A stretch of 64,000 nucleotides of DNA from Rhizobium album (GCF_003122325.1 NZ_QFBC01000015.1:108429-172428), one strand, 5' to 3'; positions 28,845 to 38,303 are shown, counted from the stretch's first letter. A program made the numbers and translations. Notes: generated from the sequence alone by a model not told the origin.

Positions 28845-28994
28845 ATGGACAAGAAAGACGAACGCAAGCGCCTGGTGTTTTCCGGCGAGCATGTCAGCGG
28901 CCGGGATGCCAACGGCAGCAGCCTCGTGCCGATGCTTCTCGCCGGGCTCGTACTGATCGGGATCGGTTATGTCGCCGTGATGGTGTTCGTCTAA
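28845..28994 (+). CDS. 49-aa single-pass membrane protein at the end of the nos cluster
   Basis: Starts at an ATG with a strong GGAGGAGG site 6 nt upstream and ends at TAA 28992-28994. The N-terminal 27 residues are charged and polar (MDKKDERKRLVFSGEHVSGR) and are followed by one hydrophobic helix (VPMLLAGLVLIGIGYVAVMV) to the C-terminus, predicting an N-in single-pass protein. It lies 34 nt after nosX in the same direction and so is probably part of the nos transcript. I do not recognise a named family; a role as a small accessory subunit of the N2O-reducing machinery is only a guess. Confidence 0.7.
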   Translation: MDKKDERKRLVFSGEHVSGRDANGSSLVPMLLAGLVLIGIGYVAVMVFV

Positions 28995-29499
28995 CCCATC
29001 GGCTGCCAGCAGCAGGACTTTTGAGATCTGCGTGCGGGAATTTATAGCTGACTGATTTTATTGACGATTCACGACCTTTGTCGAATGATCGAGGCGGATG
29101 ACGGGCTGTCGTCGGGCGGGTCGGGCAACTTCGGCCGTACAATCGACCGGGGACCGGTCGGCCAGGCGCTCGCCCTGTTCAAGGCGGCACTGTGATCAAT
29201 CCGATGACACCTGTCGGACGTGAAGCTGGCGGCGGCTATGGCAGTCTTTGCAAGCCGGACGCCCCGGCTCACGAGGGCCTATTGGCAACCTGCGAAGACC
29301 TCACAAAGGCCGCCAAGCCCAATGGGCACAACTCTCCCTGATGTTCAAATCAAGCTAAACCGGATGCTCGCGGGAGCAGTCCGAGAGTGACGGAATCCAG
29401 GCCTTCCGCCGATCTCTTTCCGAAATGGAAAGTCACGATAAGCATTTGAGTAATTTTATTTCACAGATTTGTGATTTTGCGAATTTTTCGAACAAAAAC
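28995..29499. other. Non-coding stretch between nos and the glutamate-synthase gene
   Basis: About 500 nt without a convincing gene. A short open frame at about 29086-29194 (reading IEADDGLSSGGSGNF..) has no ribosome-binding site and no family that I recognise; it could be debris. From about 29420 the base composition turns AT-rich (repeated TTTT and GATTTTG), consistent with the upstream part of a promoter. Confidence 0.5.
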
Positions 29500-29527
29500 T
29501 TGACTCGCTAACTCCTGATAATATAGG
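29500..29527 (+). promoter_or_regulatory. Sigma-70-like promoter for the glutamate-synthase operon
   Basis: TTGACT (29500-29505), 16 nt, then TATAGG (29522-29527) in an AT-rich context, about 40 nt before the TTG start. A TGTGATTTTG just upstream (29471-29480) resembles the repeats in the DeoR-divergent region at 18557. Confidence 0.45.
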
Positions 29528-29566
29528 TCAGCAACACTGACACATCGTGACACAGGAGGATGCGAC

Positions 29567-32500
29567 TTGGCGCAGCTTGAAGAAACCACCGGCCTTTACG
29601 ACCGCTCGCAGGAGAAGAGCAGCTGCGGCGTCGGTTTCATCACGCGAAAAGACAGCGTCCAGACACATGACGTGCTGAGCAAGGGCCACGAGGCGCTGTG
29701 CGCCGTGCCGCATCGCGGCGGCATGTCGGCCGAAGGTGTCGGGGATGGGGCCGGCGTGTCGGTGGATCTGTCCCTGCCGTTCTTCCGCAAGCTGACGGGG
29801 ATCGCCGATCTTCAGCCGCGCCGCTTCGGCGTCGGCAACTTTTTCCTGCCCAACGATCCCGCCTGTCACGGCGAAGCGGAACGGCTGATCGAGGCCGCAC
29901 TCACCGAGCAGGGCTTCCCGCTGCTCTTGAAGCGTGTCGTTCCCGTCGACGAAAGCGCCATCCGTCCCGCGGCGGTGCGCTACCAGCTGCCGATCCGCCA
30001 ATGGGTGTTCGGCTGCCACGAGACCGGCGCGACCCAGGCCGAATTCGATTTCCGCATCCACAAGGCGCTGCTCGCCATCGAGGCGCAGGCTTATACCGAG
30101 CCGCGCTTCGCCGGGCTCTATCCGCTGTCGCTCAGCGCCCGCATGCAGGTGTTCAAGGGCCGGCTGAATTCCAACGAGGTGATGCCGTATTTCCGCGATC
30201 TGGTCGATCCGGCCCATGCGGTGCACACCCTCTATTTTCACACGCGGTTTTCCACCAACACCGATCCGCACCCTTCCATGGCGCAGCCCTTCCGGTTGAT
30301 GGCCCACAACGGCGAACTCAACACCGACCGCAAGAACCGTCTTTCGGAAGCGGCGATCGCCCTATCGAAGAATGCCGCGATCATCCGCCCGAAGGGCCAG
30401 TCGGACAGCTGCCGCCTCGACCAGACGCTGCAGATGCGGGTGCTGGAAGACGGGCTCGACCTCGTTACCGCCGTGGTTTCGATGATGCCGCCGGCCTGGG
30501 AGAACGACGATACCCTGCCGGATGACGTCGTGGCGATGCTCGAATATTTTTCGCTCTACGAAGAAAAGAACGACGGACCGGCAGCGCTGATTTTCGGCGA
30601 CGGCGACGTCATCGGCGCCCGGCTCGACCGGCTGGGCCTCAGGCCGCTGCGCACGGTGGAAACCGAGGACTATCTCTGCGTCATGTCGGAAGCCGGCCAG
30701 ATCGGCTTTCCGCCGGAAACCGTGCTGCGCCGCGGCCGCATCGAGGCCGGTGGCATGCTGTGCTACGACCACGTTGCCAAACGCGCCTTTGCGACCAACG
30801 AAGCGCTGGACATGCTGGCGGCACGCCGTCCCTACCGCGACCTGCTGCGCGAGGCGCGCGTGCGGCTGGCGGAATTGCCGGAGATTCCAGCCGAAGCACA
30901 GGGGTCTCCGTTGCGTTACAACGGCGACCTCGAACGCCATCAGCGCTACGTCGCCTATTCGCTCAACCAGGAAAGTTTCAAGTTCCTGATGGACCCGATG
31001 CTGGCGACAGGCGCCGAAAAGATTTCGGCCATGGGCTATGGCAATGCCATCAACGCGCTGTCCGACCAGGAAGGCGGCGTGGCGAAATATTTCTCGCAGC
31101 GTTTCGCCCAGGTTACCAATCCGCCGCTCGATTCGATCCGCGAGGCAGACGGCATGACGCTGCGCGTGGCGCTCGGCGCCAAGCCGAACATCGGCGCCAA
31201 GGCCGCCCGCCAGATCGTCGTTCCTTCGCCGATCCTCACCCATCTCGACATGCTGCGCATCCGCGAGCAAACCGAAACGCCGGTGCGGCGCTTCGAGATG
31301 TTGTATGCGCCTGATCTGACGGATGCGGCTGCGAACGAACAGGCACTGGAAGCGACGATCGACGATCTTTGCAATGCGATTGCCCGCTTTGCCCGCGACG
31401 AAGGCGGCATCGCCGTCGTCACCGACCGCCATGTGGCGAAGGACCGCGCCGCCCTGCCGATGATCCTCGTGGTTTCGGCCATCAACCAGAAACTCATCGA
31501 GGAAGGCCTGCGGCTGCGGCTGTCGCTGGTGGTCGAAAGCGGCCAGATCGCCTCGTCGCACCACATCGCCGCCGTGCTCGGTTTCGGCGCATCGGCCGTC
31601 TATCCGCTCGGCGTGCAGTTCCGCGCCGAAGAAAAGTTCGGCGCTGACGCCGACAAGGCCTTCAAGCGTTTCGCCAAGGCAGCGGAAAAGGCGCTGATGA
31701 AGACCATGGGCAAGGTCGGCCTCTGCACCGCCGAAAGCTATATCGGCGGCGAATTCTTCGAGCCGAATTTTCTCGACACCAGCGATCCGGTGCTGAACCG
31801 CTATTTTCCCAACGTCAAGACGCCGGTCGGCGGCGTGAATTTCAAGGTGATTGCCGGCGCGGTGGCGGACTGGCACGCCAAGGCGCTGACGGTGACGCGT
31901 GAAGACGACATCCCGCTGCTCGGCCTGTTCAAGGAACGGGCGGAAGGCGCCGGCCACTCCTTCGGCACGGCGGCGGTGCGCGGTTTCGTCGACATGACGG
32001 AAGAAACCATCGCCTTCGACAGGAAGGACGCGGACGACCCGTTCCTGCGCCTCCTGACCCTCAACCGCCTGGACGACGCCTTCGGCATCGACGATGATGC
32101 CTACCGCAACAACAGCTTCGAAAAACTGACGCCGAAAGCGATCGATAGCTTCGCCATCACGCCCGGCTATCGCAACTTCATCCGCCTGATGACCGACGAA
32201 CGCATGCGCCGCCCGGCGGCGTTGCGTGACGTGCTCGCCTTTCCGGCCGACGTCACCTACCTGACCTCGGCAGAGGATTTCCGCAAGGAAATGGGCCGCT
32301 TCTCGCGCAAGGGCAACAACAGTTTTTTGGTGCGCGGCCTCGCTTGCGAAAACCGCGGCGACAACACGTTCCGGCTTGCCTTCACCCGGCCCGCCGACGA
32401 CGAACTGGCACGCCTCGGCGCGCTCGGCCAATCGCTGGTCATGCGCTTCGGCGAGGACCTGCGCGGCCATTGGATCGAAAGCGGTGCGCTGATGGTTCAG

Positions 32501-35065
32501 GCCGCCGGCGAGGCCCGCGATTATCTGGCGCTGATCCGCACCGCGCCGGACAGCATTCCGCTGGAAACCGTGCAGAATGCCAGCGAGATCACCCCGCTGC
32601 TCGCCTCCGGCGCCATGAGCCATGGGGCGCTGGTCGCCAATGCCCACGAGGCCGTCGCCCACGGCACCAACATGGTCGGCGGCATGTCGAATTCCGGCGA
32701 GGGCGGCGAGCACGTCTCGCGCTACGGCACCATTCGCGCCTCGCGCATCAAGCAGTTCGCCTCCGGCCGCTTCGGCATCTGGGCCGGTTATCTCGCCGAT
32801 CCGATGCTGGAGGAGCTGGAAATCAAGATCGGCCAGGGCGCCAAGCCCGGCGAAGGCGGCCAGCTTCCGGCGCAGAAGGTGACGGTGGAAATCGCCGCCG
32901 CCCGCGGCGGCACGCCCGGCGTCGAACTCGTCTCGCCGCCGCCGCACCACGACACCTATTCCATCGAGGACCTGGCGCAGCTCATCCACGACTGCAAGGC
33001 GGCGCGGGTGCGGGTCATCGTCAAGCTGGTCTCGTCGGAGGGCATCGGCACCATCGCCGTCGGCGTCGCCAAGGCGGGCGCCGATGTCATCAACGTTGCC
33101 GGCAACACCGGCGGCACGGGCGCAGCCGCCGTCACCAGCCTGAAATATACCGGCCGCGCCGCCGAAATCGGCATCGCCGAGGTGCACCAGGCGCTCCTCG
33201 CCAACGGCCTGCGCCAGAAGGTGCTGCTGCGCTGCTCCGGCGCGCACCAGACGGCCAGCGACGTCGTCAAGTCGGCGCTGCTCGGCGGCGACAGTTTCGA
33301 ATTCGGCACCACGGCGCTGATGATGCTGAAATGCGTCATGGCGAAGAACTGCAACATCAAGTGCCCCGCCGGCCTCACCACCAATCCGGAAGTCTTCGAC
33401 GGCGATCCGCGGGCGCTGGCGCAATATCTGCTGAACATCGCCCACGAAACCCGCGAAATCCTTGCCGCGATCGGCGTGCGCTCGCTGCGGGAAGCACGAG
33501 GCCGCGCCGACCTTCTGCACCTGCTCGACCATCCCGCCAGCGTCGGCCAGCTCGACCTCCGCGCCATGCTGGCGATCGTCCGGGAACAGGTCATCGAGCA
33601 TCCGGTCTACATGGAGGCCGAATACGCCGTCGACGACGATTTCATTTCGCTTGTCCGCTCGGCGCTGATCGACGAACGGCGCGCCGACATCAGCCTTGGC
33701 GGTAACCGGCATCTGAACAACTGCAACAAGAGTGTCGGCGGCCGGCTTTCCGTCGATATCGAACGCCTTCTCAACTACGAACTGGACGAACAAACGGCAG
33801 CAAACCTGCCGGCCGTCCGGCAGGATCGCCGCGGCCGCCGCTTCCTCGATGCGGGCAGCGTGCGGATCTCCACCTCGGGTTCGGCCGGCCAGTCGTTCGG
33901 CGCCTTCTGCAACGACGGCATGGCGCTGACGCACACCGGCACCTGCAACGACGGCGTCGGCAAGAGCGCCGGCGGCGGTACGATTTCCGTGCGCTCGCCG
34001 GGCGGCGGTTCGGACGAAGCGGGCGGCAACGTGCTTGTCGGCAATTTTGCCCTTTTCGGCGCCACCGGCGGCCGGCTGTTCGTCGAAGGCCAGGCCGGCG
34101 ACCGGTTTGCCGTGCGCAATTCCGGCGCCACCGCCGTGGTCGAAGGCGTCGGCGACTTCTGCTGCGAATACATGACCAACGGCGCAGTGCTCAACCTCGG
34201 CAGCTTCGGCAAGGGGTTCGGCAACGGCATGAGCGGCGGTTTCGTCTATCAATACGATCCCTACGGCGACCTGCCGAAGAAGATGAGCCACGATTCCATC
34301 CTGCTCGGCGCCATCGATAACGAAACCGATCCGATGGCGGCGGTGCATGCCGATGCCATCCTCCGCCTGCTGCAATGGCATGTCGAGGCGACCGGTTCGC
34401 AGAAGGCCCGCTGGTTGATCGAAAACTGGGACAGCGAGAAGCACAATTTCGTCTACGGCATGCCGCGTGCCCTGCTGCTCTACCAGGACAGCGACGCGAT
34501 ACTGCAGGCGAAAAACCGCAAGGATCTGGTCGAGGAACTCGCAACTGCACTCGCCGCCCATCAGGTGCGAAAATTCAAGCTGGCCTATCGCGACCGCCGG
34601 CCGGTTCTGAACGGCCGCGTGCCGGGTTACGGCGAGACCGATACCGAGGAAATGTTCACCCTCATCAACAATTACACCGTGCTGTCCATGGCCCAGTCCG
34701 TGGCGCTCGCCCGCGTGCCGAATGCCGGCGGCCCGTCCGATCCGGTGGTCGAGAAGGCGGTGCGCAACCTGCTGCTGACCGAGGATTTTGCGCTGATGCA
34801 GAAGATCGCCCGCTATGCCCGCGAAGCGGTCGCCGATCACGACGAGGAAGCCCTGGCGGTGATGATCGCCGCCAAGCGGCTCGATGACTACCGCCAGGCG
34901 CTTGCAGGCCGCAACACGCTGTCGATGGACAGCCCCGGCACATACGGCTGGATCATCCACCAGACGAACCGCAACATCGAGCGCATCGGCCGCCTGCCGA
35001 GCTTCGAGGAACTGTTCGCCCGGCGCGCGCTCGCCGGCCTTGCCCCTGCCGCCCGCCAGATGTGA
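29567..35065 (+). CDS. Long glutamate-synthase-like large subunit (GltB family, 1832 aa)
   Basis: An FMN/Fe-S glutamate synthase large-subunit homologue. The class-II amidotransferase domain starts at Cys20 (SSCGVGFIT) after a 19-residue propeptide, with HRGGMSAEGVGDGAG typical. A central region to about 900 is followed by the FMN synthase barrel from about 1010 (SGAMSHGALVANAHEAV, SNSGEGGE, GQGAKPGEGGQLPA). The [3Fe-4S] cysteines are C1256, C1262 and C1266 (KCVMAKNCNIKCPAG). The GXGXG beta-helix is at about 1435-1560. The usual GltB is about 1500-1570 aa; the extra length lies between the central and FMN domains and in a ~270-aa C-terminal tail. TTG start with AGGAGG 7 nt upstream. No GltD follows; a diflavin reductase does. 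Expected chemistry is glutamine plus 2-oxoglutarate to glutamate, but the acceptor could differ. Confidence 0.85.
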   Translation: MAQLEETTGLYDRSQEKSSCGVGFITRKDSVQTHDVLSKGHEALCAVPHRGGMSAEGVGDGAGVSVDLSLPFFRKLTGIADLQPRRFGVGNFFLPNDPACHGEAERLIEAALTEQGFPLLLKRVVPVDESAIRPAAVRYQLPIRQWVFGCHETGATQAEFDFRIHKALLAIEAQAYTEPRFAGLYPLSLSARMQVFKGRLNSNEVMPYFRDLVDPAHAVHTLYFHTRFSTNTDPHPSMAQPFRLMAHNGELNTDRKNRLSEAAIALSKNAAIIRPKGQSDSCRLDQTLQMRVLEDGLDLVTAVVSMMPPAWENDDTLPDDVVAMLEYFSLYEEKNDGPAALIFGDGDVIGARLDRLGLRPLRTVETEDYLCVMSEAGQIGFPPETVLRRGRIEAGGMLCYDHVAKRAFATNEALDMLAARRPYRDLLREARVRLAELPEIPAEAQGSPLRYNGDLERHQRYVAYSLNQESFKFLMDPMLATGAEKISAMGYGNAINALSDQEGGVAKYFSQRFAQVTNPPLDSIREADGMTLRVALGAKPNIGAKAARQIVVPSPILTHLDMLRIREQTETPVRRFEMLYAPDLTDAAANEQALEATIDDLCNAIARFARDEGGIAVVTDRHVAKDRAALPMILVVSAINQKLIEEGLRLRLSLVVESGQIASSHHIAAVLGFGASAVYPLGVQFRAEEKFGADADKAFKRFAKAAEKALMKTMGKVGLCTAESYIGGEFFEPNFLDTSDPVLNRYFPNVKTPVGGVNFKVIAGAVADWHAKALTVTREDDIPLLGLFKERAEGAGHSFGTAAVRGFVDMTEETIAFDRKDADDPFLRLLTLNRLDDAFGIDDDAYRNNSFEKLTPKAIDSFAITPGYRNFIRLMTDERMRRPAALRDVLAFPADVTYLTSAEDFRKEMGRFSRKGNNSFLVRGLACENRGDNTFRLAFTRPADDELARLGALGQSLVMRFGEDLRGHWIESGALMVQAAGEARDYLALIRTAPDSIPLETVQNASEITPLLASGAMSHGALVANAHEAVAHGTNMVGGMSNSGEGGEHVSRYGTIRASRIKQFASGRFGIWAGYLADPMLEELEIKIGQGAKPGEGGQLPAQKVTVEIAAARGGTPGVELVSPPPHHDTYSIEDLAQLIHDCKAARVRVIVKLVSSEGIGTIAVGVAKAGADVINVAGNTGGTGAAAVTSLKYTGRAAEIGIAEVHQALLANGLRQKVLLRCSGAHQTASDVVKSALLGGDSFEFGTTALMMLKCVMAKNCNIKCPAGLTTNPEVFDGDPRALAQYLLNIAHETREILAAIGVRSLREARGRADLLHLLDHPASVGQLDLRAMLAIVREQVIEHPVYMEAEYAVDDDFISLVRSALIDERRADISLGGNRHLNNCNKSVGGRLSVDIERLLNYELDEQTAANLPAVRQDRRGRRFLDAGSVRISTSGSAGQSFGAFCNDGMALTHTGTCNDGVGKSAGGGTISVRSPGGGSDEAGGNVLVGNFALFGATGGRLFVEGQAGDRFAVRNSGATAVVEGVGDFCCEYMTNGAVLNLGSFGKGFGNGMSGGFVYQYDPYGDLPKKMSHDSILLGAIDNETDPMAAVHADAILRLLQWHVEATGSQKARWLIENWDSEKHNFVYGMPRALLLYQDSDAILQAKNRKDLVEELATALAAHQVRKFKLAYRDRRPVLNGRVPGYGETDTEEMFTLINNYTVLSMAQSVALARVPNAGGPSDPVVEKAVRNLLLTEDFALMQKIARYAREAVADHDEEALAVMIAAKRLDDYRQALAGRNTLSMDSPGTYGWIIHQTNRNIERIGRLPSFEELFARRALAGLAPAARQM

Positions 35066-35073
35066 GACCGACC

Positions 35074-36837
35074 ATGAAGATCCCCTATATCCCCGAGGAT
35101 GCGCCCTTCAACACCGATCAGCGGGCCTGGCTCGGCGGTTTCCTCGCCGGCCTGCATTCCCGCCTCGCCATTGCACCGGAGGCATCGGCCGCAACCGGGT
35201 CCGCTGCCTCAGCCAAAACAGAGCCCTTGTTCGTCCTCTACGGCACCCAGACCGGCAATGCCGAACGTGTCGCCATGGATGCGGCGGTGACAGCCCAAGC
35301 CATGGGTTTTACCGCCGAAGTCGCCGGCCTCGACGACATCGGCATGGAGCGGCTGGCCACGATGCGGCGGCTGATCGTCGTCACCTCCACCTATGGCGAA
35401 GGCGAGATGCCGGACAATGCCCAGCTGTTCTGGGATGCCCTCTCCGCCTCGACCGCACCCCGGCTGGAAGGCCTGCGTTTTGCCGTGCTCGCCCTTGGCG
35501 ATACCGGCTATGACGGCTTCTGCCAGGCAGGCAAGCTGATCGACATGCGCCTGGAGCAACTTGGCGCAAGCCGCATTCTTGCCCGCCGCGATTGCGATAT
35601 CGACTACGAAGACCCCGCGAACGCCTGGATCGCCGAGGCCCTGCCGCTGACGGTGCCGGACGACGGCGCTGGCGGCAAGCCCGCCGCGCTGCCCCGCGCC
35701 GCGGCCTCACCGGCACGCCAGACAACCGGCTGGAGCCGCAAGAATCCCTATGCCGCCCGGCTTGCCGTCAATCGCCGCCTGTCCGGAAGCACATCGGCCA
35801 AGGAAATCCGCCACTACGAATTCGATCTTGGCGACAGCGGCCTGCAATACGAAGCCGGCGACGCGCTGGGCGTCATGCCGGTCAACGATCCCGCCCTTGT
35901 CCGATTGCTGCTGACGCGCCTCGACGCCGATCCGGACACGTCCGTCGGCGACACGTCGCTTGGAGCGTTGCTGACCACCGGCCTCGAAATCTCGACACCG
36001 CCACGCGACCTGATCGCCGAGGTGGAACGCCGCGCCGGCAATGAAGAGCTGACGCATTTACTGCGCAACGGCGACAAGGAAGCGCTCGACGCGTTTCTCT
36101 GGGGCAAGGATATCTGCGATCTCGTCGCGCTTGCACCGCCGTCCTCCTTTTCCGCCGACGATATCCTGCCGCTTCTCAAGCCGCTGCAGCACCGTGCCTA
36201 TTCGATCTCCTCCAGTCCGCATGCGGCAAGCGGCCACGTTCACCTGACCGTCGCCAGCGTGCGTTATCATGCCGATGGCCGCGACCGCTGCGGCGTCTGC
36301 TCGACCTTCCTCGCCGACCGCGTGGCGCAGAATGGTGCTGCCGGCATTTTCGTATCGCAGAACAAAAATTTCCGCCTGCCGGCAGACAACGACACGCCGG
36401 TGATCATGGTCGGCCCCGGAACCGGCATCGCTCCCTTCCGCGCCTTCCTGCAGGAGCGCCAGGCCCGCGGCGCCCGCGGCCGCAACTGGCTGTTCTTCGG
36501 CGACCAGCACCACGACAGCGACTTCATCTATCAGGACGAACTGGCCGAAATGAGCCGCGACGGCCTGCTTTCCCGCCTCGACCTCGCCTTCTCCCGTGAC
36601 CAGCAGGAAAAGATCTACGTCCAGACACGCATGCGCGAAAACGGCAAGGCGCTGTTCGACTGGCTGCAGCAAGGCGCATTCTTCTACGTCTGCGGCGACG
36701 CCAGCCGCATGGCCCGCGACGTGGACGCCGCGCTCTCCGACATCGTCGCCAGCCATGGAAACCTGACGCAAGAGAAGGCCTCCGATTACATCGCCGGCCT
36801 GAAACGGGAGAAGCGTTACCTCCGAGATGTTTATTGA
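35074..36837 (+). CDS. CysJ-like NADPH diflavin reductase
   Basis: A 587-aa diflavin protein. The flavodoxin domain (FVLYGTQTGNAERVA, VVTSTYGEGEMPDNA) binds FMN; the FAD domain has RAYSISSSPH and GVCSTFLAD; the NADPH domain has VGPGTGIAPFRAFLQER; the C-terminus KRYLRDVY is that of sulfite reductase CysJ. It passes electrons from NADPH through FAD and FMN to a partner. The start ATG is 8 nt after the GltB-like stop (a GTG at 35062 would overlap it), so the two are one operon. No sulfite reductase hemoprotein is nearby; by position it should reduce the GltB-like protein. It could still serve a sulfite reductase encoded elsewhere. Confidence 0.85.
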   Translation: MKIPYIPEDAPFNTDQRAWLGGFLAGLHSRLAIAPEASAATGSAASAKTEPLFVLYGTQTGNAERVAMDAAVTAQAMGFTAEVAGLDDIGMERLATMRRLIVVTSTYGEGEMPDNAQLFWDALSASTAPRLEGLRFAVLALGDTGYDGFCQAGKLIDMRLEQLGASRILARRDCDIDYEDPANAWIAEALPLTVPDDGAGGKPAALPRAAASPARQTTGWSRKNPYAARLAVNRRLSGSTSAKEIRHYEFDLGDSGLQYEAGDALGVMPVNDPALVRLLLTRLDADPDTSVGDTSLGALLTTGLEISTPPRDLIAEVERRAGNEELTHLLRNGDKEALDAFLWGKDICDLVALAPPSSFSADDILPLLKPLQHRAYSISSSPHAASGHVHLTVASVRYHADGRDRCGVCSTFLADRVAQNGAAGIFVSQNKNFRLPADNDTPVIMVGPGTGIAPFRAFLQERQARGARGRNWLFFGDQHHDSDFIYQDELAEMSRDGLLSRLDLAFSRDQQEKIYVQTRMRENGKALFDWLQQGAFFYVCGDASRMARDVDAALSDIVASHGNLTQEKASDYIAGLKREKRYLRDVY

Positions 36838-36977
36838 GCGATCCGGGCATCATCAAAGACCGCCGCTTATTCGCTGAAGCTGAGGTCGGTGGCGATGATG
36901 ACACCGGTGCGCTCATAAAGCTTGCTCGGCAGATGAAATAGCCATGCGCCGCCTGAGGCACTGAACGGAAGGTCTCC
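36838..36977 (-). pseudogene. IS21-family istB remnant
   Basis: Translation of the minus strand gives GDLPFSASGGAWLFHLPSKL, YERTGVIIATDLSFSE, a stop, then AAVFDDAR. This is the Walker-B-adjacent block of the IS21 helper ATPase IstB (normally LPFSxxGGALLFHLLSKLYERTS...NLSFSEW), with the Trp codon replaced by a stop. Only about 45 codons survive, abutting the diflavin reductase stop on one side and the coxG remnant on the other. Confidence 0.8.
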
Positions 36978-36981
36978 TGAA

Positions 36982-37344
36982 TTAGCCCCCGAAAAGCCCG
37001 GACATGCTCTTTTCCAGGGAGTTCACGAATTTGCTGAAAAACTGCGCCGAGAGTTTTCGCGCGGTCGAGTCGATCAGCCGGGAGCCCAACTGGGCGATCT
37101 TTCCGCCGATATCGACCTTGACATTGTATTGGAGAAGCGTTCCGCCGTCTGCCTGTTCCGTCAGGATGACGTCTGCGGTGCCTTTGGCGAAGCCGGCAAC
37201 CCCACCCTTGCCCTCGCCGACGATGGTATACGAAAAAGGAGGGTTGAGATCGCAAAGCTGCACCGATCCCTCGAAGCGCGCCTTGATCGGGCCGATCTTC
37301 AGGACGACGGTGGCAGCCATATCGGTATCCGTCGACTTCTCAAG
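36982..37344 (-). pseudogene. N-terminally truncated coxG-like (SRPBCC) gene
   Basis: From the LEKSTDTDMAATVVLKIGPI block to the C-terminus the sequence is a clear CoxG/SRPBCC protein (FSYTIVGEGKGGVAGFAKGT, LQYNVKVDIGGKIAQLGSRL). The first ~40 residues of the family (the APxxxVW.. N-terminus up to the CIPGC-like block) are missing; upstream the frame runs into unrelated sequence. CoxG helps carbon-monoxide dehydrogenase-type enzymes; no coxLMS genes are present. A frame continues upstream to an ATG at 37509, but that part is not CoxG-like. Confidence 0.75.
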
Positions 37345-37649
37345 CCTTTTGGGACGATGTTCACATCGCTGTCGTAGCGAAGCAGCGTGTCGTAGATGAA
37401 ACAGAGATAGCCGCGACCGTTGGCCGAGCGCTCGGCCAGGGGGTGCGCGGACATCAATACCCAGGAAGCACGACCAAAACCGCCGTGCCAGTAACGTGGC
37501 TCCGGCCATGCCGGGTTCGCCCCACCGGTCGGTTCATCGGTTCGTGCGTCGGATCAGTCGACAATCGCTCCTCCCATCCTGTATTGCCCGCATTGCCGTA
37601 ACCGGTGGATTTCCAGGATAACCGCAACAGCCTGGGGTAGCGGCCGGCC
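37345..37649. other. Unassigned stretch with possible gene debris
   Basis: On the minus strand one frame stays open from about 37555 to 37330 and reads protein-like blocks (PAWPEPRYWHGGFGRASWVL, RGYLCFIYDTLLRYDSDVNI), but it has no start and joins the coxG remnant out of frame. I could not assign a family. Probably another gene fragment. Confidence 0.4.
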
Positions 37650-38303
37650 TTATCTTTGAGCGTAACTGATGACCGAAAGATACCGGGCAGGCAGCTTTAC
37701 CAACACCTGGGGGCCATGCGGCGCATCGGCGTCGAAGAACAGGCTGTCCCCCACCTGCATGGTATATAGCTGATCGCCGTGCCGATACACGACCTCGCCT
37801 TCGAGCATGTAGATCAGTTCATTGCCTTCGTGCTGAAACGTCGGAAAAACATCGGATTCAGTGGTCAATGTGATCAGGTACGGCTCTACATTCACACCGC
37901 TGCTGTTGTTGTCGAGATGACCGAGAAGGCTGTATTGATGACCGGCTCGTGTCCCTCTCCTCTCGATGTTTATACCTTGGCCGGCTTTCACGAACGTCGC
38001 ATTCCGCGGCTCCTCGAAACTTCGAAAGAACGCGGTAAGCGGCACTCCAAGCGCCCTGGACAGACTTTGCAGCGTGGTAAGCGATGGAGAGATGTTTCCA
38101 TTCTCAATCTTGGAAAGCATGCCGACGGACATCCCGGTCGCGGATGCAAGATCTGCCACGGTAACGCCGAGTGTCTTTCTGTAGGCACGCACCTCATGCC
38201 CGATCGCCATTTCGAGATTGTTCTCACGCGGTTCCCTTACCGCATGGGGATCCTGACCAAATCCACTGGGCGCCGCCTTCGTCGATACGCTCTTGCTAGC
38301 CAT
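37650..38303 (-). CDS. XRE-family regulator with C-terminal cupin
   Basis: A 217-aa protein. HTH_3 domain at about 33-90 (VRAYRKTLGVTVADLASATG, MSVGMLSKIENGNISPSL) and a cupin domain from about 140 (FPTFQHEGNELIYMLEGEVVYRHG, DSLFFDADAPHGPQ). This architecture is that of PuuR-like regulators of amine and amino-acid catabolism; the cupin His residues (QHEGNE, APHG) may bind metal or ligand. It is flanked on both sides by gene remnants, so its original target may be lost, or it may act on the amine operon downstream at 39-49 kb. Confidence 0.87.
   Translation of the reverse strand: MASKSVSTKAAPSGFGQDPHAVREPRENNLEMAIGHEVRAYRKTLGVTVADLASATGMSVGMLSKIENGNISPSLTTLQSLSRALGVPLTAFFRSFEEPRNATFVKAGQGINIERRGTRAGHQYSLLGHLDNNSSGVNVEPYLITLTTESDVFPTFQHEGNELIYMLEGEVVYRHGDQLYTMQVGDSLFFDADAPHGPQVLVKLPARYLSVISYAQR

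Noticed and set aside
29086..29194. Short open frame in the nos-gltB gap
   Set aside because: No ribosome-binding site, no recognisable family and flanked by non-coding sequence.
30362..34960. A 1532-codon open frame antisense to the glutamate-synthase gene
   Set aside because: Low-complexity His/Gln/Arg-rich translation, typical of the antisense of a high-GC gene; no family similarity. The sense frame has clear GltB domains.
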